The notes: generated by a model not told the origin, from the letters alone. Shown: positions 42,709-54,125, counted from the stretch's first letter. The stretch: 64,000 bases of DNA from Incurvaria masculella (GCA_946894095.1 OX335655.1:17794001-17858000), one strand, 5' to 3'. Numbers and translations: made by a program.

Positions 42709-43070
42709 GGCTGTTCCGACCCATATAAAGTTGTTTGCACACGTAACGCAAAAAGTATTGCACTTTAAGCCACGAATTAATAGTAAAAGTTTAATATAGT
42801 CATATTACTTGCAGCGAAAACAATTTCACAATTTCAGAATTATTGGTTTTGTTACAATTTATTTAAATACGATTTTTATTTAACAGTGCCATCTAACGGT
42901 GTAAAACTTCTAAACGGCAATTACAACGAAACCATTAAACCTGAAATTGTGAATATGTTTTCGCTGCAACTACTATGGCTATATTTAATATTTTTGACGA
43001 ATTCGTGCCTTTAAGTGCAATACTTTTTGCGTTCTGTGTAAAAAAAAACATTGTATGGGTCGGAACATCT
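42709..43070. mobile_element. Family H palindromic MITE, about 360 bp
   Basis: Ends GGCTGTTCCGACCCAT and its near complement ATGGGTCGGAACATC. Inverted arms of about 155 bp include ACGCAAAAAGTATTGCACTT and TTGCAGCGAAAAC. A 70-bp fragment of the same element lies at 58091-58160. Confidence 0.75.
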
Positions 43071-43532
43071 TTATGGCGCCTATATACCATAGCGTAAAGT
43101 CAAGAATACGCGCAGCGGAATCTAGCCAGTGCCATCATGTCAGCGGGAGGGTACACACGTTTCGCGCGCTCCCGGATATTTCGTGTATTTGATGGCAAGG
43201 CACGACTAGTCTGATTTTATAAAATTCCTGTATTTAGAAGTTTTTTAACAGCAAGGGGGATATGTACCTCATTATGGCTGAAAGGTATAAGATTATTTTT
43301 ATTTTATTCTTCTAACTAGAAAGATAACGGAAAAAATGGCTTTGGAAGGTAAAAAAGTTTATTTGAGAAATATTTTTTTTCCGATGATTATACAAGTGTT
43401 TTGGACATAATGGGGATGTGTACCTTCGCAAACGTACGTTCTATAAGCTCAGTATTTTTTCAATGTTTAACAACCAAAGGCTTTTCTATAATCTACTTCA
43501 GAAAAACATTCATGTTTAGGTAAAGCTATGCT

Positions 43533-43840
43533 CACCATACAAACGAAGTTTACTAATTATTTAGAAACCGCTGTTCCAATTAAATTTATATTTAATATCT
43601 AACATCAGGGGACCAATATCTGTGTCTGCATGCTTTTGTTTTTTTGAAAAATCCAAACCGAATCAAATGAAAGCAAAAAGAAAATCTTCATACGCATTTT
43701 GTTTTCTCTGTGGATTGACATTTACCGAAAAAACAAAGACATGCAGACACATACATTCGAAACTTAATATTAGATACCAAATATCAAGTAAATCAGAACA
43801 GTGGTTTTCAAATTATTAGTAAACTACGTTTGTATGGGAG
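43533..43840. mobile_element. Foldback element, about 310 bp
   Basis: Left from CCATACAAACGAAGTTTACT to ATATCTGTGTCTGCATGC; right is the inverse ending AGTAAACTACGTTTGTATGG. Arms of about 115 bp, imperfect. An open frame inside (43622-43819) is a by-product of the palindrome. Confidence 0.7.
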
Positions 43841-43860
43841 GCGAAATTTTCTGATGCTTA

Positions 43861-43895
43861 CGAATCAGGTTGTATATTAGATGTTTCGTGTTGGT
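43861..43895 (+). repeat. 35-bp exact direct repeat, copy 2
   Basis: Identical to 42671-42705; flanking bases differ on both sides. Confidence 0.95.
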
Positions 43896-44905
43896 GAAGA
43901 GATGCTGAAACTACTTTGTGGTTTATGATGAAAAGCGTGGGTCAATCCGTATAAAATGTTGATCAACAATCAGGTGATTTTATGATAATTCTGTTACAGG
44001 CCACTGTCCAGATTCGGTGGCTAAGCCCATGTCATCCTAATTGTACTCTTACAAAATTGCATGTAATTATGAATGCGGAAGAAGTGTCCCAGTCAAGGAA
44101 AATACAGAGAACAAACCCATGCACTGGATAAGATTAAATGAGGCATCCGTCCAAAGCGACATTGTACCGAGTGGAGCCGGGTACCTCGTTTAGTACATGA
44201 ATGAAATAGTTATTTCGTAGCCAGGATCGGTGCACTTCAACAATATAGCAACCGTCTAGCATGGTTAGCCACTTAATGAAACATCCATAGCAGTAATGTA
44301 TGCCGATAGTGTAGTAGGAGTTTTGCTGGGGTAGGACTTGTGGTTAGTTTTAAGTAGTCTAGAGAAAATAACTGCCCCGCATCTTCAATAAATAAACACC
44401 TAATCGGTCCCTGTCGGAGCCCAACGGTTGACAACATAGCCATTTAGAAACGTTTACTAATGGTGCACAGTAACACTAGATAATCAAAGACAGTAACCTA
44501 ACCATCGAACCTAACCGAACTCAGATACTGCACTGGACATTACATGAAGTGTTCAATAAGTCCGAACATACTTCACGGATACTTCACGAAGCGATGCAGC
44601 AAGTGCGCGGTAGTGGCTTGCATTTCTCGAAGAGGCTGCCTTGACACATACGCTTTGATTACGCAGCTTGGACTGTTACAGTATGAGTTGTGGCAGCAAT
44701 TCTTGAAATATCTGGACATCAAGTGCACTGTTACAATAAAAGGCAACGACACATAGGTCATTCTGAAAACAAAGATAGCGATAGTCGAAGTCGCACTTGC
44801 CCGGCAGCCATTTTGCAACAATGGGATAATCGCAAGTCGGAACAAGTTTCGTTTGCAGCGATGCAGGCAGAATTGAGTGCATGTGCATTTGTTATGTTGT
44901 TGCAG
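43896..44905. other. Unassigned stretch upstream of the exon-like block
   Basis: No recognised domain. The last 15 bases before 44906 read as a polypyrimidine-poor but usable splice acceptor ending TTGTTGCAG. Confidence 0.3.
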
Positions 44906-45691
44906 GCGGCGGTGGGGGGTGTAGCGGCGGAGGTGGTGCAAGGCGGCCGGCGGCGGGGGCGCGGTGGAGGCGCGGGAGATGAGCGCCCCGCACCCCGCGC
45001 ACCCGCCCCCACTCTCCGCTGCCGAAGCGCTCTCCTCGCTGCTGTGGCAGCCCTACGACTGCCGCGCCTCCCCTCCGCCGCTCGCCGCCTGCGTCGCCCG
45101 CTCCTTCACCGATGACTTTCTGGCGGCGCGCGGGGGGCCGCCCGCGCTCCGCGCCACCCCCGCACCGGTCGCGCGCGCCGCTCCCCAGTCGCCGATCGGC
45201 GGTCGACATGCGCGCGCGTGGTTCGTGCGTCCGCGCAGCGAGAGCGAGATGCGTCTGGCCGTGCCGGCGCCCGCGGCGTCGCGCAAGTGCGCCGTCACCG
45301 TGCGCGTCCCCGGCGAGACGAGCGCCTGCGCGAACGTGTCCAGTGTTCACATAGTGCCCGAGCCCGACCCGGGCGACAGTGCCGGAAGTGCCGACCGGGA
45401 GAGGACGTACGCGTCCGCCGAGTGCCAGACGGAGGAGCCCTCGAGGCGGAGGCGAGCGCGGCGCGGGCGACCAGCGGCGGCGCGCGCGCAGCTCGTGCCG
45501 GACCTGCTCGATGCGCACGCGCCTCCTCCGCCTCCCTACAGCACGCTGCCGCACGCCGGTCCGCCCCCGGTCAGCGTGCTCGCCGGCGGCGTCGCTCCTC
45601 CGCAGCTGCCGCAGCCGCTGCCGGCGCTGGTCGCCGCTCAGGTGGCGTTGCCGGCACACCGCTTCCCTTTCCAGCCGATCCCGGTCCGAAG
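44906..45691 (+). CDS. Candidate host-gene exon, CpG-rich, Pro/Ala/Arg-rich protein
   Basis: The block starts after TTGTTGCAG (acceptor) and ends at CCGAAG with GTAAAA following (donor), so it reads as an internal exon on the plus strand. A frame beginning at ATG 44979 stays open through the donor (a TAA at 45693 lies just beyond it), giving 237 codons. Upstream in this frame is TAG 44922-44924, so ATG 44979 could be the initiator. Visible features: LLWQPYDCR near residue 21, AECQTEEP at 147-154, basic SRRRRARRGR at 155-164 that could be a nuclear signal, and PPPPPY at 182-187, a PPxY-type WW ligand. GC content is far above the surroundings. I do not recognise the gene. Other frames are also open because of composition, so frame and coding status need expression data. 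Confidence 0.45.
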
Positions 45692-46083
45692 GTAAAACAG
45701 AAAAGCTCTTCTATATATACATTATACACCAGTGCAAGCCGCACGAAAGAAGAGCGAGCAGCGCAACGCGAGCGGGAAACTGCTGTCGCAAGAGAAAGGT
45801 GTTTCGAATCGGCTCGGCTCGAACCGGCGGCGGGTGGTGGCGGCGGCCGTTTTATTTGTTTTCTAATGCGGCGCAGAGCCGCGATGTTGAAACCCTGGCC
45901 AGTCTCGTTTCCAGCGTCATAAGTGCGTCCACATGACGTGAACTATCCGATGGAACTACTTAGCCCACTCCAACTTTTATACGATTTACGCCAATAGCGT
46001 TCACTAAATAAATACCTAGGTCCCTATTTTTATCTGATTTCCTTGCCTCGCCTATGTCGTCGTCTCGTCTCGACGGTTCGCCT
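45692..46083. other. GC-rich to normal transition downstream of the exon-like block
   Basis: If the donor at 45692 is used, this is intron. Frames run on in other phases to about 45930 without a recognised domain. Confidence 0.3.
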
Positions 46084-46267
46084 TCATAAAGTCCAAAAAG
46101 CATAAGGTCCAAAACCCAGAACATCCAAAAGTATGTATTTTTGCATATTTATAAATGCAAATATTATAATCTAACCTAACCTAACCTAACCTAATTGAAA
46201 AAGTTCCGTAATAATGAGTGTTTTGGACGGTATGGGGTTTGGACCTTGTGCTTTTTGGACTTTATGA
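46084..46267. mobile_element. 184-bp MITE with CCTAA repeats in its centre
   Basis: Ends TCATAAAGTCCAAAAAGC and the complement form GCTTTTTGGACTTTATGA; inverted arms of about 34 bp with two mismatches. Near the middle (46171-46194) lie nearly five CCTAA units, the complement of the insect telomere repeat. Confidence 0.75.
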
Positions 46268-46665
46268 TGCGTCCCCGTCTCGTTGATGTCCCTAGATTAG
46301 AGAGAACAGTGGCATAAGATGAAATGGGATAATTCCATATGCTAGCACGAGAAACTTCACTGTGACACTGTGAAACACTAGGCATAGCTATTATCACTTC
46401 TTCCGCAACACATTAAACGGCCCAGGATCGGTAAGACTAGATTACCGATTACGAATTTTCAATACTTTCGACTTCAAGCAGCATTCTTCTTAGCTAAAGC
46501 GGTCCTGTGCAATGATGGCCTACTCATATAGGCGCCGGCGAGACGCAGACGCACACACCATATTGACCGTTGAGAAACTCAAACATCGCGCCGATATCTA
46601 GTGTTGCAAGCACTAACCTTGAATGCAAAGCGGCCCGTGAGACTGCTGGCAAGGTCCGTGTATGT
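46268..46665. other. Spacer, nothing recognised
   Basis: No coding or repeat signal noticed. Confidence 0.3.
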
Positions 46666-49270
46666 AGGGTAATTGCGCTGGTTTCCCGACCGGGTTCAGT
46701 TTACGACCATTTCATGGTCTTGTTGCTTACAAAACAAGTTAATAAGGATTTGGGGGGTAATATGTCATTATTAAAATTTTGAAACATATTTTCAATAACT
46801 ATTCTTTGAGTAAAAACAAAAATCGAAACTGGCTACACTATACAGTGGAAACACCAAATTTTTCAGTTTTCGGTTACATTGCAAAAGCGAATACGTTGAA
46901 GTATTTGCAGGAAAAATAGTGCAAGGGGATGGTCGCGAGGTGAGTTTTAAGCAATGTTTACTTACTTCTGCAACGTAACTGGGTTCTTTTATCAAGATTA
47001 TAGATCAAAGAAGCCTTCAGAATGTATATTATTCATGTGTATTATCAATTATTTGGAAAAACGTGGTGGTCGGAAAGTGGAATAGGAATTCAACCACAAA
47101 TTTAGTTTTCGACCGGGTGGTCGGATTACTAACCTAAACGCAGAGAAATTGATTTGTCTTTGTCTTACAAAATAACTTCTTATGAGCCATTTTCTTTTGT
47201 CTAACTCCCTCCTTCTTTATTTTAAATCAATCCAGTTAGTTTACGACCACTAAATATTGTAATATTAACGAAATATATCTAACAATATCAATAGTGGTCG
47301 AATACTAGAAGAAGATGCATTTTTATGGTTCACTTTCCGACCTCCTCATTTTGTATGGATAATTTGGTGGTCGTAAAATGAAAACTAGCTTTACCGCAAT
47401 CTGATGTGCGACCAGCCAAAAACACATTAATTTACCTTGTTTAATACTAACTTTTAACAAAATAAAGGCGTAAGCGAAACTGAAAAACAAACCCATAATC
47501 AAACTAGACAATTAATTAAACATCTGGAATCTACATACAAATCTAAATCTAATGTAAAAATATATCCACATAAAAACAATACTTAAAGAGTTGAAAAACT
47601 CAAGAAAATATCCAAGAGATCATATCATATACACGACATGATCAGAGGATCAAACAGAATCCACTATCTACAGAGGATAAATCTGAAGAGGTAAATCAGT
47701 TACGTACGCAATCAGTTAGCTAAGTAATCAGAATAATAATTATAATTTAATTGAGCTGAACTTCTTTCTGAATCCAGATGAATAAGTTCAAAACTTTTAA
47801 TACCGCTAGAACGACGACCTGACTCCTTCCTCTAAACTCAATCTACATAACACATTTCACGATAATTTTAAAAATTGGATCGTTTGTGTCAATGAATGGA
47901 GCACCTACTCAAGTCATCGGGAAAGCACCAATATCATCCCAAGACAGGAGACTCAAGGATAAATATGATCATTTCATAATATAAATAGAAATGCCAAATA
48001 AATTATGCACAGCAACAGAAACACTAACAAAACTTGACATATCTATTGAAGCTATGCTTCAAATAAACATATCAACGAAAAACTATATCAGGTTAACACA
48101 AAAGCACAATCACCGCCTCAAGACAGCGCTCCAATAACCACTTCCACTTTAGTTATCAATTCAGACGTAATATGAAGTAAAGATATTATGCAAACAGAAA
48201 TGCCAAAACAGTTCGAATCGCCTATAAAAACGTTAGTTCATATAAACAAATCAACCGAAGATTTAACTCAAGTCACCGAACATGCACAAATACGAAGCTT
48301 AGCCAACACAACAACATTAGCATCTCATTCAAAGCAGAAGACATTCAAGACTGCATGAATGACTATTACTTACTAAGGTGATGAAAACAGTGACACTATG
48401 ATACCGATTATGACAGTCCAAATCCACCCAAAATAGTAAACAGTATCTATATCCATTTACTGAACATCTTTATCTTCCTGAGCTAACAGAACTTAAAAAA
48501 ATACTAAAGCTCAAACTCCTGCAGTTATTTAATCAGCGGCGTGGCGGATGTACTATGATAAAAAAGAGAAAGCGAATCTCCAGAAAAAAATGCAATCAAA
48601 GAAAGACATGCCGAATACTTTTACTTAACAAGCAACGAACAAAATAAGACAAACCATATACTAAACAGATAAATACTCATGTTTAACAGACTATTGATAC
48701 CAATAGTTACTAAAAGAAAGCAGAAAATCAATGATAATATGGTTCTGAAAAAAACACAGAAACTAAATTGTGCACTATTTGAAAACCTATTAATAAGTGG
48801 CTGTGAAGATGATGGAAAAAAATCGCCTGTTACTTCCGCGTTTGTAAGTACCACCTCAAATGTACCGACTTTTCAGGACTTTTCAATGGGCAGTACAAGA
48901 AAAACCTTTTTAATGTAACAAGGGCTTAGTGAAGTAAAATATAATATTACATTTTACACTTGGGATTTGAAGAATAATTATCTGAACATGAAAATTATTC
49001 AAACTAAGTCATGGTCGTAAACTAGAATATGTGGTGGTCGGAAACTGAGTAAAGTGGTCGAAAATTAATTTTTTGACCTTTTTTTTAGTTTGTTTTTTTT
49101 TTCAAATAACTACTGAATCTGCACTGATTATATAATTTTAACTTTCAACTAAAATTACCAAACTCCTTTTATCAATACTAAAAGTCTGTACATCATAAAT
49201 GAAAATATTTTTTATTTCAGTTTGAAGTTCGAAAAGTAACTAACTGGTCGTAAACCGACGCACCTACCCT
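46666..49270. mobile_element. Unclassified 2.6-kb element with TIRs and GGTCG motif clusters
   Basis: The left end AGGGTAATTGCGCTGGTTTC, CCGACC and the complement of the right end, AGGGTAGGTGCGTCGGTTTA, CGACC, agree at about 20 of 26 positions. ATGT flanks both sides (46662-46665 and 49271-49274), a possible 4-bp target duplication. The motif GGTCGNAA, in either orientation, occurs about nine times between 46685 and 47380 and four times between 49011 and 49255, but hardly between. The A-rich centre has broken frames; the best (48679-48918, plus) has no recognised domain. Best read as a degenerate class II element. Confidence 0.55.
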
Positions 49271-49453
49271 ATGTAGACTACCTATCTATATTATTTTGAC
49301 CCGCTTTCGTTGAAACTGCGGGGGTGGACGGACAATTGGCAGACTTTATAAATGTTCACCTAAAATTCGAACACTCGAAATTCCACATATGTAATTAGCG
49401 TTTTATATGGAAAAATATCGGAATTTTTTTTTTAATGCAATGGTAGTATTTTT

Positions 49454-49684
49454 AGGGTCCGTCCTCCCGTCACAGGGCTGTATCTCATGAACCGTAATAG
49501 GTAGGCAGCTGAAATTTTCACAGAGTGTGTATTTATTTTGCCGCTATAACAACAAATAGACAAAATAAAAAAAATCAAAAATAAAAGGGGGTCCCATACA
49601 AAAATGTGTTTTTTTTTTCGTAAATCTTGTACGATGGTACGGAACCCTTCGTGTGCGAGTCCGACTCGCACTTGAACGTTTTTT
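49454..49684 (+). repeat. Family A copy 8, CCGT tract deleted
   Basis: TAGGGTCCGTCC joins directly to CACAGGGCTGTATCTCATG. The 3' hairpin is intact; the terminus is altered to CTTGAACG. Confidence 0.85.
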
Positions 49685-49696
49685 ATCAAGGCACTT

Positions 49697-50260
49697 TCAC
49701 CATTTTATAGGTAGTACATTCATTCCTTTGCTGAAAAAATTGCGGGAGCGAGAGTCAATAAAATCTTTGGCGGCTTTGAGTACCTCATGGGAATAGATTT
49801 TTTTCCTTGGATGAAGTTGTTCAAATTAAGGAAAACGTGGTAATGCTTTGGAGCAAGGTCCGGGGGTGGGGGTGGAGTGTCGGAGACATTCCAATCGCAG
49901 CTCCTCCAATTTAGCGACCGTTTTTTTGTGCAGTGTGTGCCCACTGCTGCTTCAGGACAACGCTTTGACGGCTAGCTTTTCCATCATGGTTTGCAATTTT
50001 TGACAATAACGATCTGCGGTAATCGTCTGGCCAGATCTTAGGAAACTGTAGTGGATGACGCCGGCACTGGTCCACCAGACACTCACCAGTACCTTTTTCT
50101 GAGTCAACTTTCGCTGAGGGAAGGATTTATTTGGCCAGTGATTTGGCCGGTTGTGGCGAGATTACTGATTCCTTTTGAGGTGACGCGCATTCCTGGTAGC
50201 CCCCGGATTGGTTTTGAAAATTTCATAGATCATAAAAAAATGTGTATAGTTTGAAAACGA
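49697..50260 (-). pseudogene. mariner-family transposase, C-terminal two thirds, decayed
   Basis: Minus-strand translation shows KKVLVSVWWTSAGVIHYSFL, RSGQTITADRYCQKLQ, then, after stops and frame changes, PPDLAPKHYHVFLNLNNFI and EVLKAAKDFIDSRS with NVLPIKW at the end. These match the mariner transposase order, including the terminal PDLAP-x-x-Y-H box. The region that should hold the second catalytic Asp (HDNARPH) reads LKQQWAHTAQK and is destroyed. It lies between two family A pieces. No inverted terminal repeats were found. Confidence 0.85.
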
Positions 50261-50457
50261 GATTGCACTCCATTGAACTCTCACTTATCCAGGATCGAGT
50301 GTACATGGATGTAGGTAGGTCCGACTCCCATACGATTCAAAGATACGATTTGGCCTTTTGGGCCATCGAGATGTTATCGCTACTATGGTTATTCTTTGCT
50401 ATGGTCTACTGACACTCGGTACTTTGATGGTAATAAACCACACTGTTCCTTTTTATT

Positions 50458-50549
50458 GTTCCGTACCCAAAAGGTTCCAACATCACCCTATTACGGAGCC
50501 TCTGCTGTCCGTCTGTCCGTACGTTCGTCAGCGGGCTGCATCTCATAAA
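50458..50549 (+). repeat. Family A copy 9, 5' third only
   Basis: GTTCCGTACCCAAAAGG, TTACGGAGCCTCTGCTGTCC and GCTGCATCTCATAAA; the rest is missing. Confidence 0.75.
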
Positions 50550-50778
50550 TATATCATTTGCTATGCTGTGTGGTCAAAAGTAAATAAATAACGAATTTGA
50601 AAGAGTTGAAGAGATTGTGTGGGTGGGCGAACGCATTACGTATTACGGTGACATGCTTTATTCATCCAATTTGTTTGACGGCGCGGAGTCGCAAGTAACA
50701 CGCGCATGACGCTTCTTTCTTTTTATCTATTCTGTGGCACCATGGTTCTGCCCGAGGTTCTGCCCAGTGTTCACTGAT

Positions 50779-51120
50779 CTGAGTGGGCAGTCCGAGCTCT
50801 CACCTAAACTGGCCTTTACAGAACTTCGAAGTTAAGTAAAAATGTCAAACTCCATACAAGCTTTCACTGGATATTCTGTGGTTTTATTTCTTGCAGCTCG
50901 GACTTCCGATTTGTATGAAAACGGGAAGTCGGCGTTATCGGCGACGCCAACGTATTTAGGGCGACGACGGTGAGTAAGCTGTCAAATCAAACTCGGGCAA
51001 ATGTTAGTTCGCTTAACGCCCACTTCGCGCGCTCTTCAATTTCTCCATACATGTGAAAACGCCAGTCGATCGGTTTGGCGTAAACGCCAATTTAGACGAC
51101 AATTGGGACTAGGGGCCCAG
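50779..51120. repeat. Family D single unit
   Basis: 342 bp, CTGAGTGGGC to GGGGCCCAG, with the family interior (ACTCCATACAAGCTTTCACT, TTTCTCCATACATGTG). Inverted ends are imperfect. Confidence 0.75.
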
Positions 51121-51595
51121 AACATTGAACCGGCAGACAGTCCGCGTATTTCCGAACCCACGCGTGTATTCATCAATTCCGTATCCACCCATCTCGACGT
51201 CCAATTAGCGGTGTTTACCGTTTATCGTGCTATACCCATCGATTTGGGTTGCGCGTGGCCCACGTGGAGGGCGTTCCGATGCGCGCGGCCATCTCGTGGC
51301 ATCCGCTCTCGCGGCGCGGTTGCGCACGAGATGACGCCACGAAATGGCCGCCTCGCCGCATGCATACGTGATGGATCTTCCTTTGTACTTTCTAAACGCG
51401 ATTCGACGCTCATGATGATCTCCAATTACGAACATGTTGTCCCACATTGTCCTGTGCGAGCCGTTATCTGCGCAGAGCGGTTGAATACTTGCGCGCGCAA
51501 CAGTTTCGCCAGAGTGAGAAACGATTAAACGCTCAGACGCTGACAAACGCCGAGATGAATGAATGAATTACTTTCGTGCAATAAGTGCAACTCCA
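51121..51595. other. CpG-rich, probably single-copy segment
   Basis: Higher GC and CpG than its surroundings and no shared repeat. Several frames are open (51001-51528 plus, 51205-51546 minus) but none has a recognised domain. Might be a regulatory or promoter-proximal region. Confidence 0.3.
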
Positions 51596-51599
51596 TTAA

Positions 51600-52141
51600 G
51601 GTGGCCCATCCCGCTCATCTCCCTATACAAAAGGGGAAAGAAGATCACGCCCATATTTCTTGTCAGAGATCCAAAATTTTGCTCAAAATAGCTTTATTTG
51701 ATCGAACTAGATGTCTGATGACCATTGGCATTGTAAAATTGTGTTTGGTTTCTAAGTTATAAGGGCCGAAAGTTCGCATTTTTCGCGCGTTTTATACAAT
51801 AACTTTGGAGGTGGATTACGCAATGATAAAGTAAGAACATCTCAAAAAGATTAGTCATCAGACATAACTTATTAAATCAAGATTTATAATCTATTTGGTT
51901 TTTGTTCGATTTTTTACTACAGCGGTCGTGGTTTACTTTTAGCTATAAGTCGTTTTGAAATTAAAATTTTCGTAAATCTTACCAAATCATACACTATGCA
52001 CATTGTCTTTTTTGTGGACATGTTGCATCTTCCTCATCACGGAGCCTGTCTTATTCCTTGAAACAGAGAAGGTCCCAGAGCGCAATAGCACGGTTTGGTA
52101 CCGTGCCCGCGAATGAGTTAGGCCCGCCGGGTTGGGCCACC
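51600..52141 (-). mobile_element. Family C TTAA MITE, complete (542 bp), inverted
   Basis: TTAA at 51596-51599 and 52142-52145. Begins GGTGGCCCATCCCGCTC and ends CCGGGTTGGGCCACC. Same length as the two plus-oriented complete copies. Confidence 0.9.
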
Positions 52142-52145
52142 TTAA

Positions 52146-53475
52146 GGCGGACTTAGGAATAAGAGTGATGTAATGACATGGTTTTATTACTAATTTTTTG
52201 GCGAATTTTAATTAAGTATCTCTGATTTCGCTAAAATTATGTGCGCCGATAAATATACCTAAGTGATGTTCGCTATCACATAGATGGAATTGATGTGATT
52301 CCATCTCTGTCCAATCCATGTCTTGAAGTTACACTCAGGGTATATTTTTTATCTAAATCTCAGAAAAATATAGTACCAATAAAAAAAATATCTTGGAAGA
52401 ACATAACCGACCATTTTAAAATTAATAAACCCATATATTTTTTTCATAAGGATTCTAGGTTTAGGTCTAAACCCAAACTATACAGCTCTGAGGCAATATT
52501 GTATTCAAAGTTGCGGAATGTATCTATTGCGGTTGGCTACTCTAGTACTGGGGGCGTACCGGCTTGAACTATGAGGAACAACATACGGTGAGATTCTTGA
52601 TGCTGTTCACATCACATATCAAGTCGAAGTCTAGGTCGACTTCTTGTTGATATGTGACAATGACTAACTTGTTTAATCTTAAAAATGTCATAGGCAATGT
52701 TAGTTATTTAGTAGCATTTTTGCATACATTTGAAAAATATTTGTTCCTTGGCCGAAGGCATCAGAAAATTGCGCTCCCCATACAAATAGATTTAGGAAAA
52801 TTTAAAAACCACATTTCATATCTAACTCTAGCCAACCGATGATTGTGTCTACACGTTTGGTTTTTTCTTAAAAAAAATAGGAGGTTATCAATTCTTTCCC
52901 TATTGGATATGTAATGTTCTGTGCTTGTTCACGCCTTGACCAGTTTTTTTTGCTTGATTCAAAAAATATCCCTGGTGATCCCATTTGAAAATAGTAGGGA
53001 TCAGATCGTAGACTCTCACACCGTTCAAGATACCGAAAGCGCGGCAATAATTAATTATCTGGTAGATGAGTGCACCGAACGTTGGTGTTTTGTATTTGTT
53101 TAGGTTCGTCTTAAAGTTTTTAATATTTAAGGGCTTAAAATCAATCCAACTCTTCTTGAATTCTCCCGCTCGCGCTATAATATTCTCCGTGACTCACGCC
53201 GCACGCTCTCGCCTCCACGCCGGTAGGCCTACTGTGAGGTATTACTTGATACCGATGGTAATCTCCGTCATGCGGACCGAGTGAGGCAACTTCGGCTGAA
53301 GTTATAAGAGCGTGAAGGCTACTATAAACTATACTATACTATAAGCATCATATAACTACTAAACGTATATTATATGATCGGGGTTCAAATACCTATTCAT
53401 ATATATAGTTCAAGGGCCACACATTACACGGGACACATCTAATGGGATAGCACGAGCTTGTTTGTTCTCTTACTA
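52146..53475. other. Unassigned stretch with three successive open frames
   Basis: Plus-strand frames at 52295-52567, 52654-52842 and 52921-53103 could be pieces of one decayed gene (first: LEVTLRVYFLSKSQKN, ISWKNITDHFK). I cannot assign them to a family. Confidence 0.25.
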
Positions 53476-53876
53476 TAGGGTTGCCATCTCTTAAATTTGG
53501 CAACCAGGACAAGACGTGAAAATACGCGTTAAAACCCCGGATTTTAGAGCCCTGAACCCGGACATGTCAACAGGTTTTTTTAAACAGTCAGTGTAATAAA
53601 AAAACAGTTGAAAATATCATTAATCACCTTTTTTTGTTTATTTTCAGACCTTACAATTTAATTTAGTGATCTTTTATCATCATTTTAAATGTACTTACCT
53701 AATAAAACAGAATATGATTAGTTTGTTACAATTTTTTTTTACAAATCAGTTAGATACTGATACTAAAGACTTTAAATTTGTTAACCCGGATTACAAAAGA
53801 AGCCCCGCCCGGACGCTCCCCGGATGCCCTCTAAACTAGGACAAATCCGGGGAAACCCGGACGGATGGCAACCCTA
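53476..53876. mobile_element. hAT-like MITE, 401 bp
   Basis: 13-bp perfect inverted ends TAGGGTTGCCATC are flanked by TCTTACTA (53468-53475) and ACTTACTA (53877-53884), 7 of 8 identical. TAGGGTTGCCA-type ends with an 8-bp duplication are typical of hAT. No coding capacity. Confidence 0.75.
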
Positions 53877-53884
53877 ACTTACTA

Positions 53885-54062
53885 CCGCCCGGGCGCCCTA
53901 CCACGCGCTCAACTTCTTTCACACACCCACACACACATCCCCTTTATCACCTCGGCATAACCTCATAACCTCACAAATTTATTCCTTTTAAACATGCAAA
54001 AAACTAAAATAGGTACTTAGTAATTAATTTATGAAGTATGTTGATAATTATTTTTTTTGTTG
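53885..54062. other. Spacer, nothing recognised
   Basis: No coding or repeat signal noticed. Confidence 0.3.
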
Positions 54063-54125
54063 ATAAAAAAAGGAGGAGGTTCTCAATCCTTCGGAATCTT
54101 TTTTTTCTCTTTTTTACTGATCATG
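54063..54125 (+). repeat. Family F repeat fragment
   Basis: AAAAAAAGGAGGAGGTTCTC and CGGAATCTTTTTTTTC match 26160-26210 inverted. Confidence 0.55.

Noticed and set aside
43622..43819. Cys/His-containing frame as a small zinc-finger gene
   Set aside because: It lies wholly inside a foldback palindrome and its cysteines are not in a regular zinc-finger spacing.
42671..43895. Short LTRs (35-bp direct repeats) of a retrotransposon
   Set aside because: Too short, with no TG..CA ends, no primer-binding site or polypurine tract and no coding sequence between them.
44892..45922. Several long frames on both strands in the GC-rich block (for example 255 codons on the minus strand)
   Set aside because: High GC leaves few stop codons in any frame. 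Only the plus frame starting at ATG 44979 is bounded by plausible splice sites, so the others were treated as shadows.
48679..48918. Transposase C-terminus of the 46666-49270 element
   Set aside because: 79 codons without any known transposase motif; kept only as an unassigned frame.
51001..51546. Overlapping frames of 175 and 113 codons in the CpG-rich segment
   Set aside because: The first begins inside a family D repeat, and neither translation shows a domain or codon pattern that stands out from the other.
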